Source: Eustoma russellianum
Taxonomy: Eukaryota; Streptophyta; Magnoliopsida; Gentianales; Gentianaceae
Assembly: GCA_036186865.1 (NCBI GenBank)
Contig: AP025048.1
Coordinates: forward strand, 27,140,687 to 27,204,686
Reading direction: 5' to 3'
Length of the DNA stretch: 64,000 bases
Of the stretch, positions 44,246 to 54,713 are shown in pieces. Within the stretch, counting starts at the first letter, position 1. Each line of letters begins with the position of its first letter. The notes beneath the pieces are model-generated. The model saw nothing but the letters and a program-made list of their open reading frames with translations, was not told where the DNA came from and did no database searches. Both the position numbers and the translations under genes were made by a program.

Positions 44246-46816
44246 TGTTATGCCCCGCACCCTCCGTAGGAAAATTAAAGGACCAAGAAGGAGTTTAATG
44301 AGAATAATGGCGGTCAATCGTAATTAATTACGAATGAAGTAATAGGATTAATGAGAAATTAATTGAGGATTTTAATTATCGGAATTAATTAGGATTTAAT
44401 TTTGAATTAAATATTAGGAGATTATCCTTTAAGGTAAATTAGATAATAGATATAATTTAGAAACGCCAAATTTTCCCTTCCCCTATAAAACTGACAAAGC
44501 GTCAGTTTCTTTATTTTACAGAAACATCGACGCTTCCTTCCCCTCTTGTCCTAGCCGTTTTTCCAACCACGTAGAAGAAGAAGATAGCCTCCAGGAACCG
44601 ATCCAACCTCCAATTGTTTTCCAATCCATCTCCGAGTAATCAAAGGCAAGTAATCATCTTATAAGTTCCTACGTTTTGTGAAAGAAAAAATGGCCTATTT
44701 TGATATTAAATTGGATCACTATGCAGTAGTTTCGTTTTGTGATTATTTGTATATGATCTATGTGTCTTGGTTTTGAGATTTGGCCGATTTATATGAAAAA
44801 GCGTTCGTTGTTGTCGTTCATTATGTGAAATCCTACAAATCCCTACCCCGTGAACCCCTTCTTGTTGTGATTTCGTTGCTGCGTGGGTTTGAGGGAAAAA
44901 AGGTGGGATTTTTGGGATTGATGTGGTTGGTGAAAGTGCGTGCTAGGCTTGAATCATTGTGTGGTATGTGTATAGGCGTTTGAATCTATAGTTTAAGCAT
45001 GAATGATAGCAGGGTTTAGGTTTAGATTGATTGGGATGAAGTTTGGATAGGTTGGTGTTTACGGTTCTGCAGTTGCTGCAAGAAACGCAGAGGAAATTTT
45101 GGAGAAACCGTGGACATCGATCGATCGATGTCAGAGATCGATGTCCTCTGTTGGACATCGATCGATCGATGTAGGGTGGCCTGAGAGATCGATGTCCTCT
45201 GACGGACATCAATCGATCGATGTAGAAGAGAGCTGAGAGATCGATGTCCTCTGACGGACATCGATCGATCGATGTATAGAAGGGCTGAGAGATCGATGTT
45301 CTCTGTTGGACATCGATCGATCGATGTGAGGGTATGATGTCACATCGATCGATCGAAGTTAGGGGATGAAATGCACCCATTTTGTGGGAAAATAGAGGAA
45401 GAAAGAGGGAAGCTCGGGGAATCTTTGGGTGACCTTAGAGACTTATTAAGACCTGATTAAGGGTAGTCTAAGTCTTGGGAACATGACTTAGAATGGTGAA
45501 TCAACTTGGTGACCATAATGGGTTTTCTACTCGGATTTCAACGTGGATGACTTAGAAGGGTTAGGAAATGAATGTATGAGGTGTCTAAGGATCCAATGAT
45601 GGGAGTGTTCACATTCGTGTATGAGGTTTGGTAGCAAGATTAAGATATGACGATCTAGTTGAAGTCTAAGCGTTGATGTGTAAGCTAGATAACTTTTGTG
45701 TGTGACTTGTACTTGTGCATGTGAATATGAACTACATATGTGAACGAGAAATGTGATTGAAATGAGGAGTCTTGCATCATGGCACGTGCATTGCATATGG
45801 TTTTGACAAAGAGATGTGCTTCGGTACATGTTTGCGAAGGTGACCTGTAATGTAAACCGGGATGGAAATATAAGCCGGGGTGCATTGCAGGGCACAAAAG
45901 GCTGTAACGTAAACCGGGATGGAAATATAAATTGGGGCGCGTTACAGGGTATAAAGTCCTCTGCAATGTAAATCAGGATGGAAATATAAGCCGAGGCGTA
46001 TTGCAGAGTTTTACGAGATCTGTGAAGTAAATCGGGATGGAAATATAAGCCGAGGCGCATCACAGAGCATACGAGCCTGTAACGTAAACCGGGATGGAAA
46101 TATAAGCCAGGGGCATTATAGGGTGACGAGTTACGAGACCGGACATTGTGACATGCATTGCACTGATTTGAAAAGAAATGGCTCATGCATATGTGATTGT
46201 GTAATATAGTGCATATTTTGACATGCATCACGAGAGTCGTTGTGGTATGGATGTGCGTGGCATTTGGTTGTCATTGATTTGTTAATTGCGTTCGAATTGC
46301 TATACTTGATGTTACGTGATTCGGTTACTTATTTGGAAGTTTTACAAGACATGTGCCCCACAATTCCCTTGGATTATATATTACTCATGTCTTGCCATGT
46401 GTTGATCCCGTATGTCTTATAAGCGGGTTACTTGCTAGTGTTTTGCGCTAAGGGTACTGCCTTTGTCATTGCAGATGAGCCTAGTTACGACATGATCTTT
46501 ATTGAGGATGACGGCGAGTGGGCAGAATGGGATGACTAGACCATGTTGAGGGGAATTTGATTAGACGAATTCTGTTACTTCTGTTCTTAATTCGTTTGAG
46601 GTTTTAGATGGCTGCGACCATATACACTTTTTGGGTATTCACATTGTCTTTTGACGTACTGCTTTGATGACTTAGATTTACAAGATATGTTTCCGCACTT
46701 GTTTCTCTTACGTCATTGATGATGCGTATTCGAGAGATGAGGCGTCTTGTAGTCTTCTCAGTAAGCTACGACAAGTGTACCGGTTCGGATTCCGCTGTCC
46801 GGGTCGGGGCGCTACA
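44246..46816 (+). repeat. G2 3' LTR
   Basis: 2571 bp, near-identical to the 5' LTR. CGATCGATCGAT array at 45114-45358; stem-loop array at 45845-46121. In unit two the inner stem is CCGG/TTGG, still pairable by wobble. It ends GCGCTACA before the second GGGTT. Confidence 0.96.
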
Positions 46817-46821
46817 GGGTT

Positions 46822-46901
46822 GGAGTTAAGGTGTAACTCTATCAACTCTGCAATAAGGTGTACTGCGTGTGTGTGATTAGTGTGAACCAAGGAAGGTGTT
46901 C
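46822..46901 (+). repeat. LTR-A 3' LTR, right remnant
   Basis: It continues the LTR after G2 (GGAGTTAAGGTG...CCAAGGAAGGTGTTC), equivalent to ~32390-32464, then ends abruptly. The last ~719 bp of LTR-A are missing. Confidence 0.88.
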
Positions 46902-47917
46902 GGGACATAAGATCTCCGCCATAACGCGTCACCGTTAGATCCATATACATATGATATCACACTGTGTTTGAAGCATTGGTATTCGTATTTGTACATGCGA
47001 CTATATGAGCAACCATTGTGTATGTCGTGTATTACCGTCCGTACGTTATGAAAAGTGCTATAGCCAATTTATCGAAAAGACATGTTATGAAAGTTATGGA
47101 AATGATACAAATGTTATGAACATGTTACGCTTTGAAATGTTTTTATGAAAAATGAATCATGTACAAACTTTATCAATCATACGACATTAAACCCCATTAC
47201 CATCATCGATACATCCCTAAGCTTTCGGTATGATTAAGTTGAACAACTAGAAAGCGATGCAAAATATGGATATAATGAGTTGGGATTTAGCATAATATAT
47301 GGATTAGAAATAAGATTGAACAAGTGATGGATGTACTACCATGGAACTTAGATAAGTTCAAATTGTGACTTTACTTTTACACACTTTACTTGGTTATGTG
47401 ATGTTTATGATACTCGCTTTTTTTGTTAATTTAATGTAAACGGATACGAGTTATATTTCATTATTTATACTTGTATTTATTTTATCACTCCGTCTCCCAT
47501 ACATGATCCACATAAGGAACTCGGACGGACATACTTGCTCGGCGATTCATTATCGCTTACTCTTTATTTTTACCATTATGTAGAGCTCGGAGATCAGGAC
47601 TTGGACTTTATAGATGACGAGCCGATAGTAAGATACCCGTGAGGAGCTTAGCGGGCCCAGCTATCATATTTTGTATTCGTGTTGTTTTAGCTATGTACTC
47701 ATTTCCATTCTATACTGATGATACTTATGATGTACTCGAAGTTAGATCATATGTATCATGCATGTTGATGTCACTTTGTTTATTTTATGATGCTGCTGAT
47801 ATGTTGATACATGTTTATGTTGGCATGCACATAGATAGTATCAACGCCTTGTATTTCTCGTAATAGAGTATGGCGGGTGTACCATTCCGAGACCTTAGTC
47901 CGGAGCGGGGCGCTACA
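46902..47917 (+). repeat. G4 3' LTR, right part
   Basis: It aligns with the G4 5' LTR (23245-24461) without the SINE and ends GAGCGGGGCGCTACA. The following GTAAT (47918-47922) may be one half of the G4 target duplication. Confidence 0.85.
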
Positions 47918-48971
47918 GTAATAACAAAAGCATACTTTTCTTCTTTTTTTTGGGTTATAAAAGATACGCATTATTTTATCAATGAATAAGAATGAATCAT
48001 AAGGCTAAATCGATTTATTTGGTAAAGGTCAAAAGTAGATCAAAATAAAATTAATTGCGCAAATGTAACAAAGATAAAAGGTATCGTTTCCCATTTTCGA
48101 AAAGTGTGTTGAAAACTTCACTTCAATCAGAATTATCAGATAGCGATTATAGTTGCATAACTTCTGGTTGATGTGGAGGATGGACGTGGAGATGGCTCAA
48201 AGTTAGCGGGTTTGCAAGGCATGAGAATCAAGAAATGTGTGAGCGTACCTCAAATGTGAGACAAGAAGTCACTAAACAGAGATTGTTTTTCCCTCCCTGA
48301 TTGTAGAAGGGATGTTGAAGTGCTTGAGGGGGGGGGAGAGGGGGTTCTGGGGGGATGAAATCATGAGTGGGAGGCAGTGGTGGTGCTGGTTGGGGAGAAA
48401 GACGACTAAAAATTGCAAACAGACAAAAGTTACCTTTCATTTCTGGTCGCGTGATTTATTTGTTTCTATAAGAATAGTTTAATGGTCTGCTGTATTGTGT
48501 TACATTTATAAAGCAATGAACAGAGCAAATATTAAAGCTAACCATTTATAATAATTTTAGCGACCAAATTGCACATCAACTTCTTTTCCAAGAGATACTT
48601 TAAAATTCCTGTATTAAGTAATAAATATAGGACAAGGGAGTGCGAATAAGAGAATTGCAATTTCATATGACCTTATAACATCTAACTGAAATCATAAATG
48701 ATTTTGGCACGGTGGAATTTATGACATTTTTTGCAACTAGAAATCGTAAATGATTTGAACGAATGTTGAAAGAAAAATGTAAGCCGCACAGGTGTACAAC
48801 TTTACAGCTCATGATTAGAGATTCATGTTCTCATTATGATGACTCATTAATCTATATCATTTATAATTTTAATTTTTATTAGAATTAAATGTAATAATTG
48901 TTATATATATATATATATTCTTTAAATTATATAGAAATTCGTATGAGTTTGCATGTACCACAACTGATGTT
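47918..48971. other. Unassigned single-copy-like sequence
   Basis: AT-rich, no convincing coding region. It has a G-rich run at 48328-48354 that fits a G-quadruplex pattern and a TA run at ~48902-48920. A short proline-rich minus-strand frame (48228-48440) comes from the G-run and has no recognisable family. Confidence 0.5.
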
Positions 48972-49008
48972 ATGAGCCACCGAATTACTAGTCTATGTGA
49001 GTGTCCAG

Positions 49009-49668
49009 TGGCCAAACCGGGCCATTTCTCAAGAACAATAGCTAAAGGACCTGAGACTACCACTTGGATCTGGAACCTACATGCTGATGCTCACGATTTC
49101 GATAGTCATACCAGTGATTTGGAGGAGATCTCTCGAAAAGTATTTAGTGCTCATTTCGGCCAACTCTCCATCATCTTTCTGTGGCTGAGCGGCATGTATT
49201 TCCACGGTACTCGTTTTTCCAATTATGAAGCATGGCTAAGCGATCCAACTCACATTAGGCCTAGTGCTCAGGTGGTTTGGCCAATAGTCGGCCAGGAAAT
49301 ATTGAATGGTGATGTGGGTGGGGGTTTCCGAGGAATACAAATAACCTCTGGTTTTTTTCAGATTTGGCGAGCATCTGGAATAACTAGTGAATTACAACTC
49401 TATTGTACCGCAATTGGTGCATTGGTCTTTGCAGCGTTAATGCTTTTTGCTGGTTGGTTTCACTATCATAAAGCAGCTCCAAAGTTGGCTTGGTTTCAAG
49501 ATGTAGAATCTATGTTGAATCACCATTTAGCAGGGCTACTAGGCCTTGGATCTCTCTCTTGGGCGGGACATCAAATACATGTATCTTTACCAATTAACCA
49601 ATTTCTAAACGCTGGAGTTGATCCTAAAGAGATACCACTTCCTCATGAATTTATCTTGAATCGAGATA
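49009..49668 (+). pseudogene. psaA: Plastid psaA fragment in nuclear DNA (NUPT)
   Basis: About 220 codons of photosystem I P700 apoprotein A1, from PGHFSRTIAKG to PHEFILNRD, in one open frame. Recognisable stretches include TTTWIWNLHADAHDFDSHTS, SAHFGQLSIIFLWLSGMYFH, WPIVGQEILNGDVGGGFRG and LLGLGSLSWAGHQ, covering the first membrane helices. The native protein is ~750 residues, so the N-terminal ~28 and about the last 510 residues are absent. A few amino-acid changes are seen in conserved places (GTRFS, THIRPS). The frame starts at a chance upstream ATG (48972). It is a transferred plastid fragment, not a working gene. Confidence 0.95.
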
Positions 49669-49676
49669 ATAGTAAG

Positions 49677-49983
49677 TAGGCTTGTAAATGAACAGACCCG
49701 TTCGGTAAGTTCGGCTCGTTTGGCTCGAGTTCGGTTCGAGCTCGGCTCGGGTAAAGGCTTAACGAACAGAGCTTGAACTACTTTTTTTTGTTCGAGCTCG
49801 GTAAGTGCACCGTTCGTTTAAGGTGTTCGGCTCGTTAATGTTGTTCGTGAGTTAAACGAACAGAGCTTGAACAATCAAATATGTTCGTTTAAATAAACGA
49901 ACAAGCTCGGCTCGTTCGCTAAGTTAAATGAACAGAGCTTGAACAATGTGATGCTCGGCTCGTTCGGCTTGTTTACATCCCTA
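49677..49983. mobile_element. hAT-type MITE
   Basis: 307 bp with terminal inverted repeats (TAGGCTTGTAAATGAAC at the left; the right end reads TAGGGATGTAAACAAGCC on the minus strand) and an exact 8-bp duplication ATAGTAAG (49669-49676 and 49984-49991). The inside is built of CGGCTCG, TTCGTTTA and GAACAGAGCTTGAAC repeats and has no coding capacity. It sits within a few bases of the psaA fragment's right edge. Confidence 0.93.
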
Positions 49984-49991
49984 ATAGTAAG

Positions 49992-50478
49992 GCTCGAACT
50001 CGATAATTCTAGATCATTGCCTAAGATATCTACTGTCTGACAAAGACCATAAAATGAACTCTATTATATACTAAATAATGGCGAGATGGTGCAAATGAGC
50101 CAACTCATTATGGATCGATTGAACTTAATTCAGATTTCTTCTTGATTAGTTTGGTTTGGTAAAACTCAAAATCGAGTTCGCTTGACTTGAATACTTAGAA
50201 AACCAATATTGAGTGTGTTAATGTTCGATTCATAGCTCATAAGAATCCTAGAACTTATGTGATATATATATATATTTCAATCGATTATTATCATGACGAT
50301 ATTTGTCGTTAGTGAAAACAGTGATAATTTCGTAATATTAAAAAAATGATTGGTTGTACTTTTTAATAGTATAATTTTCATAAACTATATTTTTGTTTAA
50401 AATAAGTTCACTTATCAACTCGATTTTGAAAGTGTTCGGACCCCAAATTGATATAAAAAGACACATACAAATCGTATT
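49992..50478. other. Unassigned AT-rich sequence
   Basis: Nothing recognisable apart from a short (TA) run near 50263. It lies between the MITE and element E. GTATT (50474-50478) is the left flank of E. Confidence 0.5.
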
Positions 50479-51574
50479 TGATGCACACATACGTGGAAGA
50501 CGTTATAGGTGTGTCTTAGTTAAATTGCACTTCATGCGTTGCATTTTGTGTGTTTTAATTTATTGCATTTTCATTTATTATCCTTTCTTTTACTTGTTTG
50601 GTGCTTGTTATGTCTTTGCTTGCTTTGTAGGGGCTCTTGGAGTTGCCGAACCCGTTTGGAAGTGTTAGATCAAGAATGCTAAAAAAGTGCTGAAAATTGT
50701 CTGAACTTTGTGGGAGTGTAACTCATTCATGCAAACTCCAAATTGGATCATTCAAAAGCCAAAAGTCAAGCTCAGGATGTGAACTAAATTTCCCAAGAAG
50801 AATTTATCTTCAAATTCGACTTGCATCCATGGTAAAAGGGCCAGTCAATCGAGGGCGTCATTTCTGTCTAAAATCCAGCCACCTGAAAATTACTTGAATT
50901 TTGTGGGCACATAACTCAGTCATGAGAACTTCGAATTGGGTCATTCAAAAGCCAAAATTCAAGCTGAAGAGGTGAACTAAATTTCTGAAGAAGGACACTT
51001 CTTCAAATTCGGATTGTATCTACAAGAAAAGTCGAGTCAACCAGAGACGTCACTTCAGCCTAAAATTCAGCACAATTGTTTACTTCTTGGAGTTTACTTC
51101 TTGGAGTTTGACCTCTTTAAGCCAATTCAATGGGTTTTCAAACGTTTTGATCTGGTCCTAAGACCAGAACAATTGTGTTTTATTGTACTTTTGACTAGGA
51201 TAAGTGTTAGGATGAGTTTTCTCCTTATTTAAGCCATGTAAACCAATTTTTACAAAAAGCTTGGTTGAAGAATAAAAATTCTGTTGCTTTTCTCCTTAGA
51301 AGGCATCTTTGTTTTCTTGATTTCTCACTAAAAATCAAGTCTAAAAACCTTCAAATTTTGAGCACGCTTGAGGGTGATTGCCAAGACAAGATGAATGCTG
51401 CCTAGGAGGGTGTTTATCATTTGCCTAGTCCACACTATTCTTCAAGGATTGGTTGCTCATTTCAGCCTATCTAAAGACATTGGAAGCAAGGAGGAGCTTG
51501 GCCCCTTTGTGCCTGACCCATTGTTGGAGGAGAAGCTTGGATAAAAGACTGGGATCCTACTCGTGCTTGCATCA
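50479..51574 (+). repeat. Element E 5' LTR
   Basis: It starts TGATGCACACATACG, matched by 54673 onward. The end is placed at about TTGCATCA because TTTGGTATCAAAGACAGG, a variant primer site, follows (51577-51594). The exact end base is uncertain by a few bases. Confidence 0.75.
50691..51075 (+). repeat. ~190-bp imperfect tandem pair in element E LTR
   Basis: Two diverged units start CTGAAAATTnnnTGAA at ~50691 and ~50882. They share GTGGGnnnnTAACTCA, CATTCAAAAGCCAAAA, GTGAACTAAATTTC and CTTCAAATTCG. The same pair occurs in the 3' LTR (~54880-55265). Confidence 0.85.
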
Positions 51575-51576
51575 AT

Positions 51577-53297
51577 TTGGTATCAAAGACAGGTCACTCT
51601 TTTCATCCTTTACCATTTCGTTTTTGTGTCATTCTTCCAGTCACCACCAATCTGATTTCTCATCACCATTCCTTCACCATCCAATTGTTATTTCATTCCT
51701 CTTTTGTATAGAAAAAGACAAAAAAACATTCTTAGGTTACTCAAGATCCATGAGGTTCACAATTGGTGTAAAAGATATCATCTTTTGCATCAAAGGTATC
51801 ATAAGACTTTAATCATCCTTTGCTACCTTGCATAAAACATTTTCCCTACTATTTTATCATCACAATTGCTATCAAAGTTCTTATCTTTGCTTAACAAACT
51901 TGAACATTTAGGGACTTTGCATGATAGTATATTTCAGCCTCACAATATACAAATCATAGCCATACAAAGCCACCTAGTCTATAATTAATCTTGCTGTCAT
52001 CGAAGCTATTAGTTACTTGTGGTCTTTATGCATATTATATTCCTATTGTGACTGAATATTTGCTATCAATCGGTTGTTCTGTGTGAAATTGCCAACCTTA
52101 CACCTTACAAAACTGTCCTACCCAAAAGTAACTAATCTGAACCCCCACACCCCACGACCTTCAAACACCCTTTTCCACACATGAAAACGCCCTCAACTAC
52201 CTATTATAACCCAAATATACTGCCCAAAACATCCACTTAAACCCCAACCAACCAGAAACCCAAAACAGCCCAAAAACTACCAAAAATTGCACCAAAAGTC
52301 CTAAATTGAAACCCCACCGCTCAAACCTGCCCAAATACAAAAACAAATCATATCCCAAGGAATTTTACACCATTTGAACACTAAAACAAGCAAAGGGTGT
52401 GTGTTGAGTGGGCTGCACAAAAACATGTTCAAGACAGCCTAGTGAATTTATAATTCTGTCCTTAGACAAAAAAAGAGAAAAAAAGGACTTGAGACTTGTG
52501 TGTACCATATACAGCAAGAAAAGGAAAAAAGGTCAAAAGTCACAAGAAAAGTGGAGAAAAAAAAAGAAGGCCAAGAAGTACATCTACTTTGACACAATTT
52601 GTGCAATTAAGAGAATTTGCTTGCTTTGCTTGGTGCCATACTTATTACCCTTTTGAGACTGATTTTCCAGCCTTCAAACAAGCCCAAATACATAACAAAA
52701 AACACTTGAACATTTTGATTATAACTTACATTGAGTACAAATTGTGAATTTGTGTGCATAAAGCCTAAGTTAATTAAAGATTGCCCAGGGCAACCCTTAG
52801 TTCTTCTTTGTCTCAGCCTTATACATCACTTTTGGTCTCAATATATCTTAATTTCTTAGTTATTTTGTTCAAGTTTGTGTGACCTTTGCTTGGAGCTTTG
52901 GTTAGAAGAAGTTTGGAGCATAATTGGGCTATTTGAAACTGTTTTAGTGCAAGCAAATATCAATTGTTTTGAGACTGATTTAGGATCATTGTTGGATTTT
53001 TTTTTTGACAAATTGAGACATATATTGAGAAGTGAAGTTATTTGGATCAGGTGCTACAAAACCGAGTGGCAAGGAGCTTGATATTTGATCGTTTTGCGAC
53101 ATATATATTGGCCATCACCCCTCATTTGTTGCTCACTTTGATTGTTTTTAGTCCAAGATTGGTCAAGGAACAAAGTATAAGTGAGTGAGAAAGAGAGGAG
53201 AGGATGTGAGAGAACAGACACATACAAACACAAACTGATTTTAACTAACCATCTTTGCAAAAGTTTGTTTGTTTAGTGTTTGGTTTTCAGGTTCACA
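51577..53297 (+). other. Element E primer site and long leader
   Basis: Starts with TTTGGTATCAAAGACAGG (initiator-Met-like with changes). Then about 1.7 kb without coding capacity, including a C/A-rich segment (~52140-52400), an A/G-rich run (~52460-52580) and pyrimidine-poor sequence before the Gag-like frame. Confidence 0.6.
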
Positions 53298-53702
53298 ATG
53301 TTTGTTTCTACCATTTGGGGGGTCATCCTTCATGAACTTGACTGTAATGATGTCGAATGGCGCATGTATCACTTTGGTAAGGCAAATAAGATTTGGATAA
53401 GAAAGTATTGCCAAAAGGTACCATCTTGTCAAAGGTTTCCTCAAGAAAAACAAAGTGTTGGAGCATATTATAATTACGTGTTTGATGATTATTATTATGC
53501 TAACACTAATGAATATGAGGAATTGAGAATGATTAGGTTTATTACGGGTTTAAACAAGAACATTGTTGAATGTATGATGAATGATTGGTTTCCATCTATT
53601 AGAGATATGCATGAGAAAGCATTGTCTTTGGAATTGAATAACAGGATAAGTAGAATACAATCTTGTAAAGAATACATGGGCAAAACAATTTTAGAGTTGT
53701 AA
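53298..53702 (+). CDS. Element E Gag-like protein
   Basis: 135 codons (MFVSTIWGVILHELDCNDVEW...) ending at TAA 53700. The pattern QEKQSVGAYYNYVFDDYYYAN, then EYEELRMIRFITGLNKNI, resembles the middle of the gypsy-type retrotransposon Gag domain (length-of-run, arginine-phenylalanine, GLN motif). A zinc knuckle is not seen. The next frame is in phase after a single stop, so a read-through or ancestral fusion product is possible. Confidence 0.6.
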   Translation: MFVSTIWGVILHELDCNDVEWRMYHFGKANKIWIRKYCQKVPSCQRFPQEKQSVGAYYNYVFDDYYYANTNEYEELRMIRFITGLNKNIVECMMNDWFPSIRDMHEKALSLELNNRISRIQSCKEYMGKTILEL

Positions 53703-53705
53703 TCT

Positions 53706-54713
53706 ATGTTACTTGCATTCCAATCTGAAATCATTCATGAACGTAGCAATGGTTCTAGTGTGCTTAATGATACATTCTTGCATGTTAAGATTGATACGCG
53801 TGAGAAAGTTGATGAAATTCCTTTGGTTGAACATGATTCGGTTGTTGATAACAAAGATGAACCTAAGGAAGATGTGTTGCATGATCAAAGTCTTAACTTG
53901 CATGATAACCTAGCTACTGATTTGCATGACTTAAATGATGACTTAAGTGATCTATCTAGTGAAAATGATGGTACAATTGAGCATGAAAACTTAAAGGAAC
54001 ATGAATGGAAAGATTATAGTAATCCTTTGTTTGAAATGCATGAAAATGATGATACATTACTTGAAAGTTCTAACATGCAATCAAATATATTGCTATATGA
54101 TAATCCTTTGTTCATTCATGAACATGGTGCTGAAATTACCCATGAGTTTATTGAATTTAAGTTGCCTAAAGATGATGATAAACATGCTGAAATTTCACCC
54201 AATCATCATGAGAGTGAGTTTGAAACCAATGGTGAAGAAACTAATTTCGGAATGCTAAGGAATGTGCAAGGTACGATGCTTGTTCTTAATGTTTTACATA
54301 TTTTAACTCTTGTACCTGATACATTTTGTGTTGAAAGTATGTTGTCCACACATAAAAACCATGGTCCAAGTCGTTGCATGTTACATGCTTATGATAGTCC
54401 TAGCTACATAAATGAGGAATTTGACTTGTCCTTGTTTATGCATCCAAAGCACATTAGGAAAAGGTGCTGGTTGTTAAGCATTCTTGTTAAGATGTTCTTA
54501 TATGTGTTGTTGGATGAATGCTTCATTCTTGAGTTATATATCCACCCCAAACATATTAGGATAAAAATTTCCATGAATGTTATGTCTAAATTTGTTGGAT
54601 TTTTGTGGTTCTTTTCCCCTCAGTACATACATGCTAAGATTCGAGGACGAATCTTTTCTAGGAAGGAGGGATTGATGCACACATACGTGGAAGACGTTAT
54701 AAGTGTGTCTTAG
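53706..54713 (+). CDS. Acidic protein of element E, unknown
   Basis: 335 codons, open from ATG 53706 and in phase with the Gag-like frame across one TAA. The N-terminal half is rich in Asp, Glu, His and Asn (HDLNDDLSDLSSEND, YSNPLFEMHENDDTLLESS, LLYDNPLFIHEHG), with repeated DNPLF-type motifs. The second half has paired MHPKHIRKRCW and IHPKHIRIKIS segments and hydrophobic stretches (VKMFLYVLLDECFI). The last ~13 codons run into the 3' LTR. No family is recognised. It sits where pol would be. It may be decayed env-like or linker sequence, or chance open frame in low-GC DNA. Confidence 0.4.
   Translation: MLLAFQSEIIHERSNGSSVLNDTFLHVKIDTREKVDEIPLVEHDSVVDNKDEPKEDVLHDQSLNLHDNLATDLHDLNDDLSDLSSENDGTIEHENLKEHEWKDYSNPLFEMHENDDTLLESSNMQSNILLYDNPLFIHEHGAEITHEFIEFKLPKDDDKHAEISPNHHESEFETNGEETNFGMLRNVQGTMLVLNVLHILTLVPDTFCVESMLSTHKNHGPSRCMLHAYDSPSYINEEFDLSLFMHPKHIRKRCWLLSILVKMFLYVLLDECFILELYIHPKHIRIKISMNVMSKFVGFLWFFSPQYIHAKIRGRIFSRKEGLMHTYVEDVISVS
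54641..54672 (+). promoter_or_regulatory. Element E polypurine tract and upstream motif
   Basis: TTCGAGGACGAATCTTTT and AGGAAGGAGGGAT precede the LTR start. The motif matches that of the Tekay-like elements in this window. Confidence 0.8.

Larger units (their letters stand above)
36727..46816 (+). mobile_element. Gypsy element G2 (Tekay/Del-like chromovirus)
   Basis: 10.1 kb with 2.57 kb LTRs, primer site, gag, protease, RT, RNase H, integrase, chromodomain, purine tract and an exact 5-bp duplication (GGGTT). The uninterrupted LTR-A at ~32387 has GGGTT once, confirming the insertion. The LTRs differ mainly by transitions. It has few inactivating changes: one gag frameshift, one gag stop, and two stops at the end of the RT exon. 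Confidence 0.97.
30125..46901 (+). mobile_element. LTR-A element, non-autonomous copia-type, with nested G2
   Basis: 5' LTR 30125-33183, primer site, one open reading frame, purine tract, and 3' LTR 34463-36726 continued at 46822-46901. Without G2 and the deleted end it would be about 7.4 kb, of which over 80 percent is LTR. The only coding sequence is a Gag C-terminal coiled-coil ORF, so movement would need proteins from another copia. The left flank is TGCCT (30120-30124). The right flank was lost when ~0.7 kb of the 3' LTR was deleted. Confidence 0.88.

Noticed and set aside
45022..45380. Minus-strand frames with repeated SIDVQQRTSIS-like peptides (also 37430-37824, 56172-56609, 63732-63977)
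   Set aside because: They are translations of the CGATCGATCGAT repeat array, have no ATG context or family, and change with unit number.
45527..46231. Long minus-strand frame with LYFHPGLRY repeats (also 37996-38640)
   Set aside because: It is the antisense of the stem-loop array; periodic peptide units simply follow the DNA repeat.
48228..48440. Proline-rich minus-strand protein
   Set aside because: The proline comes from the G-run, there is no recognisable domain, and the frame is short.
48972..49679. Functional photosystem I gene psaA
   Set aside because: Only ~220 of ~750 codons are present, with unrelated sequence at both ends and in nuclear retroelement context. It is a plastid-derived fragment.
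52408..52747. Overlapping small frames in the element E leader
   Set aside because: They arise from an A/G-rich run, lack family matches, and overlap each other in different frames.
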